From JALZBN01 sp035525375 (GTDB taxonomy: Bacteria > Actinomycetota > Acidimicrobiia > Acidimicrobiales > AC-14), in NCBI GenBank assembly GCA_035525375.1, contig DATLEI010000013.1, positions 1-11,939 of the forward strand: a stretch of 11,939 nucleotides of DNA, in the 5' to 3' direction. The notes under the pieces were generated by a model. That model searched no databases. It was not told the DNA's origin and saw only the letters and a program-made list of their open reading frames with translations. The translations under genes were made by a program, and so were the position numbers. Shown here one piece after another: positions 1-7,015 of the stretch (its first letter is position 1; every line of letters starts with the position of its first letter).

Positions 1-44
1 CGTGCACGCGTTCTTGTCCTACTGCCTCTCTACCCTGGGACTCA

Positions 45-1121
45 ATGACCGAATTGTTGATTCTCGTGGTGGCTGTTGCGGTGGCCCTGGCCGCTGTCGC
101 CGTTGTGGCGGTGGCGCGCCGTCCCTCCGGTGGCCTGCCCCCCGGGGCGATCGAGGCCGTCATCGCGGTTGCCAATGAGCGGGTCGGCGCCCACACGGAT
201 GCCGGCAACCGCGAGTTGGCCGACGTCCGGGCCACGCTCGAGAAGGTGCAGGGCCTCGTCCACGATCTGGAGAGGGACCGAGAGGCGAAGTTCGGCGACC
301 TCACCGGTCAACTGCGCACTGCCGGCGAGCAGACGGCGGTGCTGGCGGCGACGACGCAACGGCTGGGTGAAGCCCTGGTTGGCAGCAAGAGCCGGGGGCA
401 ATGGGGTGAGCGCATGGCCGACGACGTCCTGCAGGCCGCCGGCTTCATCGAGCATGTCAACTATAGGAAGCAGAGGGCCATCGTTGGTGGTGGCGTGCCT
501 GACTTCACGTTCTTGCTGCCCGGCGCCCAGGTGTGCCACATGGACGTGAAATTCCCCCTCGACAACTACCTCCGCCACCTGGATGCCGAGAGCCAGCTCG
601 ACCGTCAGCGCCACCTGAGACAGTTCCAGCACGACGTCCGTGAGCGGGTGAAGGAGCTGGCCGAGCGCCGCTATGACGGCCACGACGACTCGATCGACCT
701 CGTGCTCCTGTTCATCCCCAACGAGCAGGTGTACTGCTTCATTCAGGAGCACGACCCCACGCTGCTCGACGATGCCCTCGCCCGGAAGATCGTGTTGTGC
801 TCGCCCACCACTTTGTTCGCGGTGTTGGCGGTGATCCGACAAGCGTCTGACAGCTTCAGGTTGGAGCAGCGCTCGAAGGAGGTCGTCGCCCTTCTCGGCG
901 GCTTTGCCAAACAGTGGGACGCGTTCACCGATCAGATGGACCGGGTGGGCCGGCGCGTCGACGGCCTTCAGAAGGACTACGAACTGCTGGTGGGCACCCG
1001 ACGGCGCCAGCTCGACCGGCAGATCGACCGCATCGAAGACCTCCGCCGGCGCGAGAACCTCCCGGCACTCGAGGTGCCGTCCACTGTGCCGTCTACTGAT
1101 CGGCTGGAGCTTGACGCCTGA
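45..1121 (+). CDS. rmuC: DNA recombination protein RmuC
   Basis: 358 residues. RmuC-family proteins limit recombination-associated rearrangements and carry a nuclease-like fold; the exact substrate is not settled. Residues about 3-24 form an N-terminal membrane anchor rich in Val/Ala. Residues about 35-110 look helical and coiled-coil-like. The RmuC domain follows: GQWGE near 118-122, PDFTF at 152-156 and DVKFPLDNY at 167-175, the pattern expected of a PD-(D/E)xK-like active site. Further conserved blocks are LVLLFIPNE and the SPTTLFAVL stretch. The C-terminal part is again charged and helical. The start is ATG with a weak upstream GGGA. The length is usual for the family. The gene is followed by the VOC gene on the same strand after a 62-bp gap. 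The family assignment is firm; the role in this organism is inferred. Confidence 0.93.
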   Translation: MTELLILVVAVAVALAAVAVVAVARRPSGGLPPGAIEAVIAVANERVGAHTDAGNRELADVRATLEKVQGLVHDLERDREAKFGDLTGQLRTAGEQTAVLAATTQRLGEALVGSKSRGQWGERMADDVLQAAGFIEHVNYRKQRAIVGGGVPDFTFLLPGAQVCHMDVKFPLDNYLRHLDAESQLDRQRHLRQFQHDVRERVKELAERRYDGHDDSIDLVLLFIPNEQVYCFIQEHDPTLLDDALARKIVLCSPTTLFAVLAVIRQASDSFRLEQRSKEVVALLGGFAKQWDAFTDQMDRVGRRVDGLQKDYELLVGTRRRQLDRQIDRIEDLRRRENLPALEVPSTVPSTDRLELDA

Positions 1122-1183
1122 CGGAAGGGGTCGGGCGCGCCGCCGTAGTATCACCGTCCCGGCATGTGAGAGAGAGGTCCGAA

Positions 1184-1954
1184 ATGGGCGAGCGCACTGA
1201 ATACCCGCCAGGCACACCTTCGTGGGTTGACCTTGGAAGCCCCAACGCCGAGGAGGCCGCGGCCTTCTACGGCGGGCTCTTCGGATGGACTGCCGCCATG
1301 GACCCTCGTCCCGAGGCCGGGGGCTATGGCATGTTCACCCTTCAGGGCAAGAACGTGGCTGGGCTTGGTCCCCAGATGAATCCCGACCACCCGCCCTTCT
1401 GGAATGTGTACGTGACTGTCGATGACGCCGCGGAAACGCTCGCGAAGGCCTCCGCCGCGGGCGGCGAGGCGGTCATGGGTCCGATGCCGGTGTTCGACGC
1501 CGGCACTATGGGCATCATCAAGGATTCGGCGGGCTCATTCGTGTCGATCTGGCAGCCCGGCGCGCACATTGGTGCCGACCTGGTCAACGAGCCGGGCACG
1601 TTCGGTTGGAACGAGTTGGCCTCGCGCGACCTAGCAGCCGCCCGCGATTTCTACTCGGCGGTCTTCGGTTGGGGTATCTCCGAGGAGGCGAGCAGTGACA
1701 CCGCTGCCATCTTCACTGTCGACGGCCGGGTGGTCTGCGGCGCGCACACGGCGGGTGAGCACGAGTTTCCGGCCTGGTCGGTGTGGTTCGGGGCCGACGA
1801 CTGCGACGCCTCGGTGGCCAAGGCCACCGAACTCGGTGGGAAGGTCCTCATGCCACCGAACGACATGGACTTCGGCCGCGGCGCGGTTGTGGCCGATCCC
1901 CACGGCGCGGCCTTCGGCCTCGCCTCGGTCAAGCCCGAAGCCCTCGCTCCATAG
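1184..1954 (+). CDS. Two-domain VOC (glyoxalase/bleomycin-resistance-like) protein
   Basis: 256 residues from the ATG at 1184. A GTG at 1166 is in frame, but a purine-rich ribosome-binding site (GAGAGAGG, 1170-1177) sits directly in front of the ATG and would lie inside the longer reading, so I chose the ATG. Two tandem vicinal-oxygen-chelate modules are visible. The first begins with WVDLGSPNAEEAAAFYGGLFGW and ends near FVSIWQPG. The second begins with WNELASRDLAAARDFYSAVFGW and ends near GAAFGLASVKP. The repeated D/S-x2-(A)-x-FY-x3-FGW signature is typical of the family. Many such actinobacterial proteins are annotated as glyoxalase-like or as hydroxylases, without a known substrate. It is probably cytoplasmic, since no signal sequence is seen. 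It ends 17 bp before the convergent lipoprotein gene. The fold is confident; the reaction is unknown. Confidence 0.88.
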   Translation: MGERTEYPPGTPSWVDLGSPNAEEAAAFYGGLFGWTAAMDPRPEAGGYGMFTLQGKNVAGLGPQMNPDHPPFWNVYVTVDDAAETLAKASAAGGEAVMGPMPVFDAGTMGIIKDSAGSFVSIWQPGAHIGADLVNEPGTFGWNELASRDLAAARDFYSAVFGWGISEEASSDTAAIFTVDGRVVCGAHTAGEHEFPAWSVWFGADDCDASVAKATELGGKVLMPPNDMDFGRGAVVADPHGAAFGLASVKPEALAP

Positions 1955-1971
1955 TCACGCGTCCGGCGCCG

Positions 1972-2625
1972 CTAGCCGAACGCCGCGGTCATCTTGTCGG
2001 CCTGCTTTCGAGCGACTGCTTCTGTCACCTCGCTCGTGTTGACGGCCGCCGCAGGGCCGGCGGCAAGGATCACTCCGATCACGTCGCCTCTACGAATCAT
2101 GACCAGATCGACCGCGACAGGAATGCGGTTGCCTGTGGCCTCGGCCCGTACCCCCAGGCTGTCGTCGCCGAGGACGGGAAGCGACAAGGGGTTGACGTCA
2201 AGGGTCGTTGTACTGCCGTCATTCTCGACCTGGGAGTAGGTCGTGCAGGCCTCGAACTCCTGGCGCGCCGTCGCCACGACTTCCGCGCCTCGTCCCGGAA
2301 ACGTGCCGATCGCGATCCGAACAAAGGGACCGACCGCCCCACGGGCAAACGCGGTCCTCGCCTCGGTCGCCGGGTCGTCGGGGTTACCTGCCTCGCCGCA
2401 GGAATCGGACTCTGCGTCGGATTCAACGTCGTCGAGGTCGAACGGTTCGAACCCCGAAGGCATTTCGGAAACGGTCAGGAGTGCCGCTTGCAGCTGGTTC
2501 TCCGTCGGCGACTGGCCGTCGCTGCCCGTGACCTTTGTGTACAGGGTGTCGGTCGCCATCGAGCAACTGCTGGCCGCGGCGAGTGCTGCCAGGACGACCA
2601 GCGCGGCTACTGCGGATCGCTTCAC
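1972..2625 (-). CDS. Predicted secreted lipoprotein, possible PknH-like sensor-type domain
   Basis: 217 residues from a GTG at 2625-2623. The GTG shares four bases (GTGA) with the TGA stop of the preceding membrane-protein gene, the usual mark of translational coupling, so I prefer it to the TTG at 2646. The N-terminus is KR followed by an Ala/Val/Leu-rich stretch ending at SSC, with Cys21 as possible lipidation site. The -3 residue is Ala rather than Leu, so the lipobox is imperfect; secretion is likely, lipidation less certain. The mature part has two further cysteines (76 and 127) that could form a disulfide. It also has the pattern LLTVSEMPSGF..., C...Y, PLSLPVLGDDS and a late GDVIGVI strand. 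This resembles, by eye, the extracellular sensor-type domains of actinobacterial PknH-like proteins and related lipoproteins. That similarity is tentative. Function unknown. Confidence 0.72.
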   Translation of the reverse strand: MKRSAVAALVVLAALAAASSCSMATDTLYTKVTGSDGQSPTENQLQAALLTVSEMPSGFEPFDLDDVESDAESDSCGEAGNPDDPATEARTAFARGAVGPFVRIAIGTFPGRGAEVVATARQEFEACTTYSQVENDGSTTTLDVNPLSLPVLGDDSLGVRAEATGNRIPVAVDLVMIRRGDVIGVILAAGPAAAVNTSEVTEAVARKQADKMTAAFG

Positions 2626-3089
2626 GCGCGGGTTTCCGGCGCCCAATCTTCGTCGCTCTCGTCCGCAACTAGCGGCACGCCGTCGGCTTCGTCAACATCT
2701 TCGAAGTCCTCGGGATCAGGACGGTCGCCGACTTGAATGCCGGTGATCGAGCCGCCCGTGCGCGCCAGCAGCAGTTCCGAGATGAGGCGCACCGCCATAC
2801 CAACGCCACCGACCAAGACGGCACTCATCAAGAAACTGGAGGTGCTCGCGAGGAGGTCCAGACGCTGGGTGAAGGTCATGTCCTCCTCACTACTGGACCC
2901 GAAGCGCCCTCCGCTATTGACGAGCCCTTGGGAGCTGGCCGTAATCCAGAGCCAGGCCAGGACGCCGATCGCCGAGAGGACCATCAGCACCAGGCCCAAT
3001 ATGCGACCGATCGTGGCCGTCGCGGCCAAGCCGGTGCGGTTGAGATCGGCGATGTCGTCGGCGGTTATCTGTGTCTCATCGGTGGTCAC
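2622..3089 (-). CDS. Small two-TM membrane protein with acidic C-terminal tail
   Basis: 155 residues from a GTG start. No ATG is available near it, and only a weak AGG lies upstream. Residues 1-25 are polar. TM1 covers about 28-50 (Gly/Leu/Val-rich, ending WLWIT). A soluble loop of about 35 residues contains GGRFGSSSEED. TM2 covers about 86-108. The last 35 residues are strongly acidic (clusters PDPEDFEDVDEAD and ADESDEDW). It starts 27 bp after the helicase gene and overlaps the lipoprotein gene by four bases, so the two are likely made together and may interact in or at the membrane. I do not recognise a named family. Codon use and both overlaps support a real gene. Confidence 0.75.
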   Translation of the reverse strand: MTTDETQITADDIADLNRTGLAATATIGRILGLVLMVLSAIGVLAWLWITASSQGLVNSGGRFGSSSEEDMTFTQRLDLLASTSSFLMSAVLVGGVGMAVRLISELLLARTGGSITGIQVGDRPDPEDFEDVDEADGVPLVADESDEDWAPETRA

Positions 3090-3116
3090 TCGCCAGAGCC
3101 TCGCGCGAACCGAGCG

Positions 3117-5471
3117 CTATTGCAGGGAGTCTTGATCCCGCAAAGGGAGCGGCAGGCGTACCTCGTGGACCAAGTGCAAACGCCGGGTTGCCCGGGTCAG
3201 AGCGACATAGAGCGCCCGCATACCGTTGCGGCGTTCGGCCACGATCGCAGCTGGTTCGACGACCACGACGACATCGAACTCGAGCCCCTTGGCGCCTTCG
3301 ACCGAGTACACGGCCAGGGGTTCCTCCAGTGCGCGCGAGCCGGCGTCGGGCGCGCCGAGCGCCGCACGTAGGTCGGCGACCACCGCCTCGGGCGCGATCA
3401 CCGCGACCCGGCCGCTACCGACGTCACCCAGCTCGGCGCGCGCCGCCGCGGCCGCCGCGTCGACCAGGCCACCTGGCGAGGCACCGGTCACCACAGGCGC
3501 TTCGCCGGTCGACCGAACCGACCGGGGCGCCGTGAGCCCTGGCGTCGCAGCCGCTAGCACGCGCGCCGCCAGATCCATGACCTCCGACGGTGTGCGGTAG
3601 TTCACCGACAGCTCGACGATCCGCGTGCTCTGCCGGCCCGGGAGCTGGGACAGGAGATCGTCCCACTGGCGCACCGCGTGGTCGCCGCTCGCCTGTCCGA
3701 GGTCGCCGAGGATGGTCATTGATTCGCTGGGCACGCGCCGTCCGATCATGCGGGCCTGCATGGGCGAGAGATCTTGGGCCTCGTCGATGAGCACGTGGCC
3801 AAAGGTACGAGTGCCGAGGTCGGAGTCGGCCTCGCCGTTGTCGGCCTGCGCCCACTGCGCCAGGTGGTCGCGCAGGTCGGCACGCATGAAGGGGTCGACG
3901 GCGCCGACGTCGGCCATGGTGCGCTCGATCATCGCCTCCTCGTCAGCTGTCGGGCCGTCGGCGCGCCGGGCCCGGCGCGCCGGGATCGGTCCCAGGTGCA
4001 ACGCGGCCTCGTCGAGGAGGGCGATGTCGTCCTCGGTCCAGGCCACGTCGGCGGGTCGGCGCTGACGAGGACGTTCCAAGGCCATCCGTTCCTCAGGCTT
4101 CAGTACGCCACTCGCCGCCAGTCGGAGTAGCGCGGGCGCACCGAACAGGTCGTTGAGCAGGGCCACCGGCGTCAGCAACGGCCACATCCGCTCGATGGCT
4201 ATGGCGTAGGGCCGCTCGTTCTGCAGCTGGTACTCGAGCTCGGCGCGCTGGGTGTCGTCGAGAGTGTCGTCCTGACCCACGCGCTGGCGCTGCCACCACT
4301 GGTCGATCAGGAACCGGGTGATCTGACGCTCGAAGGCGGCGCGCCGTTCGTTGTGGGTGCCGCGCCGGCGCTTCACCCGGGCCACGATCTCCTCGGTCGC
4401 GCCGGGCGTCAGGGTCAGGGAGTGCGCCCCCAACGAGATCGAGGCGGGTTGGGCCAGGGGGCGCTGGCGCTGGCGCACGGCGCGCGCCAGGAGCTTCGCC
4501 ATGCGCACGTCGCCCTTGACCCGTATTGCTTCGGGGCGGTCGCGCCCGGTGACGGTGACGGCCGGCAGCAGGGTGGCGGGTGTGGCGAATGACACCGTCT
4601 GCTCACCAAGCGAAGGCAGGACCTGCTCGATGTAGCGCAGGAACAGGCGGTTGGGCCCGATGAGCAGGACGCCCGATCGCTCGAGGGGGAAGCGGTGTGT
4701 GTAGAGGAGGTATGCGGCCCGGTGCAGCGCCACCGCCGTCTTCCCGGTTCCGGGTCCACCCTGCACGACGAGGACCCCGCGCAAGGGGGCACGGATGATC
4801 TCGTCCTGCTCCCGCTGGATGGTCGCCACGATGTCGCCCATCCGTCCGGTGCGGGCGCGCCGCAGGGACGCGAGGATGGCCGCTTCGCCGACGAGGACCA
4901 GGTCATCGTCGACCTCGTCACCCTCGCCGAGGAGGTCGTCCTCGATACCGGTCAACCTTCGACCCCGCATCAAGAAGTGGCGCCGGCGCGTCAGTCCCAT
5001 CGGGGTTCGGGGGGTCGCCCGGTAGAACGGTTCTGCGGCCGGCGCGCGCCAGTCGACGACGAGGGGTTCGTTGCTCTCGTCCGCGATCGCCAGAAGCCCG
5101 ACGTAGAGATGCTCGCCGCTGTCGTGGTCGATGCGTCCGAACACGAGGCCCGCATCGGCATCGCGCAGGGCGGCCAGCCGGCGCTCGGTCACCTGCACCC
5201 GCACGTCACGCTCGAAGCGCGCCGAATGGGTACCGCCCTGGCCGTACTGCAACACGTCGGCGGACACGGCGCGCGCATGGGCGCGCATGGCCTCGAGGCG
5301 CGCATAGGCCCGGTCAATGGCGCCTTGTTCGGCCGCAAGTTCGGGGTGCGTCGTCAGGTCCGCTGGGTCCTTGTTCTGGTGATGTCCGGCGTCTCGGTAC
5401 CCCGGAGGGGGACGGACCAGCCTACGAGTTCCTGCCGTCCGTTCCGACGTGCCACCGGTCGCAGAGATCAC
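3117..5471 (-). CDS. helD: HelD-type RNA polymerase-recycling ATPase (UvrD/Rep-like superfamily 1 helicase)
   Basis: About 784 residues from the GTG at 5471. HelD proteins bind RNA polymerase and use ATP to remove it from stalled complexes; actinobacterial members (HelD class II/HelR) can also displace rifampicin. Superfamily 1 motifs are present in order: Walker A GGPGTGKT (about 4760-4737), GPNRLFLRYIEQVLPSLGE, Walker B LIDEAQD (about 3791-3771), GDLGQASG, VNYRTPSEVM, SVEGAKGLEFD and YVALTRATRRLH near the C-terminus. The HelD N-terminal signature HPELAAEQ...DRAYARLEAM begins near 5348. The start is a problem. No ATG, GTG or TTG lies between that block and 5471, so the protein either has an Arg/Pro-rich extension overlapping the upstream small gene by about 50 bp, or starts at a CTG (5420 or 5357). 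The frame stays open to 5525. Identity is confident, start is not. Confidence 0.87.
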   Translation of the reverse strand: MISATGGTSERTAGTRRLVRPPPGYRDAGHHQNKDPADLTTHPELAAEQGAIDRAYARLEAMRAHARAVSADVLQYGQGGTHSARFERDVRVQVTERRLAALRDADAGLVFGRIDHDSGEHLYVGLLAIADESNEPLVVDWRAPAAEPFYRATPRTPMGLTRRRHFLMRGRRLTGIEDDLLGEGDEVDDDLVLVGEAAILASLRRARTGRMGDIVATIQREQDEIIRAPLRGVLVVQGGPGTGKTAVALHRAAYLLYTHRFPLERSGVLLIGPNRLFLRYIEQVLPSLGEQTVSFATPATLLPAVTVTGRDRPEAIRVKGDVRMAKLLARAVRQRQRPLAQPASISLGAHSLTLTPGATEEIVARVKRRRGTHNERRAAFERQITRFLIDQWWQRQRVGQDDTLDDTQRAELEYQLQNERPYAIAIERMWPLLTPVALLNDLFGAPALLRLAASGVLKPEERMALERPRQRRPADVAWTEDDIALLDEAALHLGPIPARRARRADGPTADEEAMIERTMADVGAVDPFMRADLRDHLAQWAQADNGEADSDLGTRTFGHVLIDEAQDLSPMQARMIGRRVPSESMTILGDLGQASGDHAVRQWDDLLSQLPGRQSTRIVELSVNYRTPSEVMDLAARVLAAATPGLTAPRSVRSTGEAPVVTGASPGGLVDAAAAAARAELGDVGSGRVAVIAPEAVVADLRAALGAPDAGSRALEEPLAVYSVEGAKGLEFDVVVVVEPAAIVAERRNGMRALYVALTRATRRLHLVHEVRLPLPLRDQDSLQ

Positions 5472-5601
5472 ACCGATAGACCGCGCCGGTGTGACCCCGC
5501 CGACGCAGTGCCTCGACCGCGTCACGACGGCTGAGGTACGCCCGCTTGGGCACGCCCTTGGAGGTGACGTGGCTCCTGAACGGATGAGCCCGCTCGCTCA
5601 T
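5422..5601 (-). CDS. Small CxxC/WH protein, putative zinc-binding
   Basis: 59 residues from ATG at 5601. A GGGAG ribosome-binding site lies 7 bases upstream, which is why I chose this start over longer readings. The N-terminal third is basic (SERAHPFRSH...KGVPKRAY). A predicted helix follows, SRRDAVEALRRRG, and then VYRCDLCDRWHVG with Cys44, Cys47, Trp50 and His51. This layout (a KRAY-type strand, one helix, then C-x2-C-x2-WH) is common in small uncharacterised actinobacterial and phage proteins. It suggests a single half-knuckle metal site, possibly completed by His37 or His51. It lies 88 bp after mscL and overlaps or abuts the helicase start, so it may be co-translated with it. Function unknown; it could bind nucleic acid or RNA polymerase, but nothing in the sequence proves that. 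Confidence 0.7.
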   Translation of the reverse strand: MSERAHPFRSHVTSKGVPKRAYLSRRDAVEALRRRGHTGAVYRCDLCDRWHVGTDGRNS

Positions 5602-5607
5602 CGGGCC

Positions 5608-5641
5608 GCTCCCTTCGGGAGCCGTCCCGCCGAGCGGGACG
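5608..5641 (-). promoter_or_regulatory. Two adjacent perfect hairpins before the small CxxC gene
   Basis: Between mscL (stop at 5690) and the small gene (start 5601) are two back-to-back inverted repeats. One is GCTCCC-TTC-GGGAGC (5608-5622, 6-bp stem). The other is CGTCCCGC-CGA-GCGGGACG (5623-5641 region, 8-bp stem). In the leftward transcript, the GGGAGC arm nearest the gene is also its Shine-Dalgarno sequence, so folding would hide it. There is no T-run after the stems, so a classical intrinsic terminator for mscL is less likely, though partial termination is possible. The structure is seen directly; its role is inference. Confidence 0.5.
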
Positions 5642-5689
5642 CTGTGCTTATTGATTCGCTCGCAAGCTCGCTCACAGGTCGTGGGGCTA

Positions 5690-6097
5690 CTACGCAGCTG
5701 AAGCCACCTCGGCCGTGCAGAAAGCACACCGGCGCGCCAGGGCAGGGATGGCACTGAGGCACTCGGGGCAGTCCCTCGTGACGCTCTCCACGTCGGGTTC
5801 GGTCTTGCGGCGCGCCATCAGCTTGTTGAGTGGCCGCACGACGAGGAAGAAGACAGCCGCGGCGATGCTGACGAAAGAGATCAGGGTGTTCAGAAAGTGG
5901 CCGTAGCGGAAGACGCTGCCGTTTACGGTGAACGATTCGTTGGCGAAATCGACCCCTCCAGGAACCGCGATCAGGGGTGTGATGAGGTCGGCGACCAGCG
6001 CGGTCACCACCGCGCCGAAGGCGGCGCCGATTACCACGGCAACCGCCAGTTCGACCACGTTGCCGCGGAGCAGGAATGCCTTGAAGTCCTTGAGCAT
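5690..6097 (-). CDS. mscL: Large-conductance mechanosensitive channel MscL with zinc-ribbon tail
   Basis: 135 residues, the usual MscL length. MscL forms a homopentameric pore in the inner membrane that opens under strong membrane tension and releases solutes after hypo-osmotic shock. The N-terminal amphipathic helix (MLKDFKAFLLRGNVVELAVAV) and TM1 (about 14-42, VVIGAAFGAVVTALVADLITPL) are textbook. A short periplasmic loop (about 45-65) and TM2 (about 68-90) follow. The C-terminus carries CPEC and CAFC (Cys110, 113, 124, 127; CX2CX10CX2C), a zinc-ribbon-like extension in place of the simple helical bundle, which I recall in other actinobacterial MscL. The start is certain: a strong GAGGAGGGAGA site overlaps the gluD stop 12 bp upstream, so it is probably translated from the transporter mRNA. 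It ends in two stop codons in tandem (TAG TAG). Confidence 0.95.
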   Translation of the reverse strand: MLKDFKAFLLRGNVVELAVAVVIGAAFGAVVTALVADLITPLIAVPGGVDFANESFTVNGSVFRYGHFLNTLISFVSIAAAVFFLVVRPLNKLMARRKTEPDVESVTRDCPECLSAIPALARRCAFCTAEVASAA

Positions 6098-6109
6098 CTG
6101 TCTCCCTCC

Positions 6110-7015
6110 TCAGGTGTTGTGGTTCTGGGCCTGGGCCGACAATACGGCGAGGTCTTCGGCCGCACCGGCGACACGAATCCCGCTCGCCCCGAGGCGGCGA
6201 CGCTGACGGTGCTCCAAGCGTTTCGCTACGTGGCTCAGGCAGTAGTTGACGGCGATGTAGATGAGAGCAGCAACGACGAGCGCCTGAAGGATGTTGCCGT
6301 AGTACTTCCCTGTTTGGTCGCTGCGCCGGAGCAGTTCCTCATACGGAATGACGAAGCCCAGCGAGGTGTCCTTCAGCAGCGTGACCAACTGACTCACGAT
6401 GGCCGGGACCATCCGGCGCGCGGCCTGGGGGATGATCACCAAGCGCATGGCGGGCCAGTAGCCAAGCCCGATGGCGAAGGCGGCCTCAGACTGACCGCGG
6501 TCGAGGGAGAGGATGCCGGCGCGGAAGATCTCGGCGAGGACGGCGCCGTTGTAGGCCACCAGGCCGAGCACGAGGGCCCAAAGGGGAGGCAAGCCAAGGC
6601 CGTACTTGGGGAGACCGATCGCGATGAAGAAGATCAGCAGGATGAGGGGAATGCCCCGAAAGAACTCGATGAACGCCACCGCCGGCCAGCGCACCAGCCG
6701 GTTGTCAGTGAGACGGGCCAGCGCGAGAAGGGCGCCGAGCACCATGGCCAGCACCATGGCCAGTGCCGCCGCTTTGGCCGTGTTGAGCAGTCCCACCCAC
6801 AGAAAGTCCAGAACGTTGCTGTCGGTGAAGGGCTCCCAAAGGCGGCCCGCAAACTGTCCGGCATCCATCAGGCCCTTGATCATCCAACCCACGATCGCAG
6901 CGACCGCAACCCCGGCAACGAACGAAGCAACCCTCACCCGCCTCTTGCCCCGGGGACCGAGGGCATCGCCGAGCAGCGGCACGGCCGTAGGGCGGCCCCG
7001 CAATAGGCGAATCAT
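6110..7015 (-). CDS. gluD: Polar amino acid ABC transporter permease (GluD-like)
   Basis: 301 residues. Second inner-membrane permease of a PAAT/HAAT-type importer; it pairs with the GluC-like subunit to form the channel. After a basic N-terminus there is a lone TM segment (about 28-45), then the His/Glu/Gln-type permease domain. That domain begins near FLWVGLLNTAKAAALAMVL, contains the conserved FFRGIPLILLIFF, and carries the EAA loop (about 175-195, SEAAFAIGLGYWPAMRLVIIPQA) that docks to the ATPase. It ends with a hydrophilic tail rich in Arg, Ala and Gln. The ATG at 7015 overlaps the gluC TGA (ATGA), so the two are translationally coupled. The longer N-terminus and tail relative to GluC match the usual GluD/GluC difference. 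Glutamate is inferred from gene order and GluB. Confidence 0.9.
   Translation of the reverse strand: MIRLLRGRPTAVPLLGDALGPRGKRRVRVASFVAGVAVAAIVGWMIKGLMDAGQFAGRLWEPFTDSNVLDFLWVGLLNTAKAAALAMVLAMVLGALLALARLTDNRLVRWPAVAFIEFFRGIPLILLIFFIAIGLPKYGLGLPPLWALVLGLVAYNGAVLAEIFRAGILSLDRGQSEAAFAIGLGYWPAMRLVIIPQAARRMVPAIVSQLVTLLKDTSLGFVIPYEELLRRSDQTGKYYGNILQALVVAALIYIAVNYCLSHVAKRLEHRQRRRLGASGIRVAGAAEDLAVLSAQAQNHNT

Noticed and set aside
1146..1151. TAGTAT as a -10 element for the first VOC gene
   Set aside because: The only -35-like hexamer (TTGACG at 1111) is 29 bases away, too far for a usual promoter.
42..1217. Long open frame (391 codons) on the minus strand
   Set aside because: It is fully antisense to rmuC, has no recognisable domain, and its composition follows from the codon use of the real gene in GC-rich DNA.
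5423..5700. Rifampicin-associated element upstream of helD
   Set aside because: I looked for the known inverted repeat (GGGGCTTGC...GCAAGCCCC) near the helicase and small-gene starts and found no match, so rifampicin induction is not supported by sequence.
5897..7006. Long plus-strand open frame (369 codons)
   Set aside because: Antisense to gluD and part of mscL; the translation is an unstructured mix of His, Arg, Gln and Asp with no domain.
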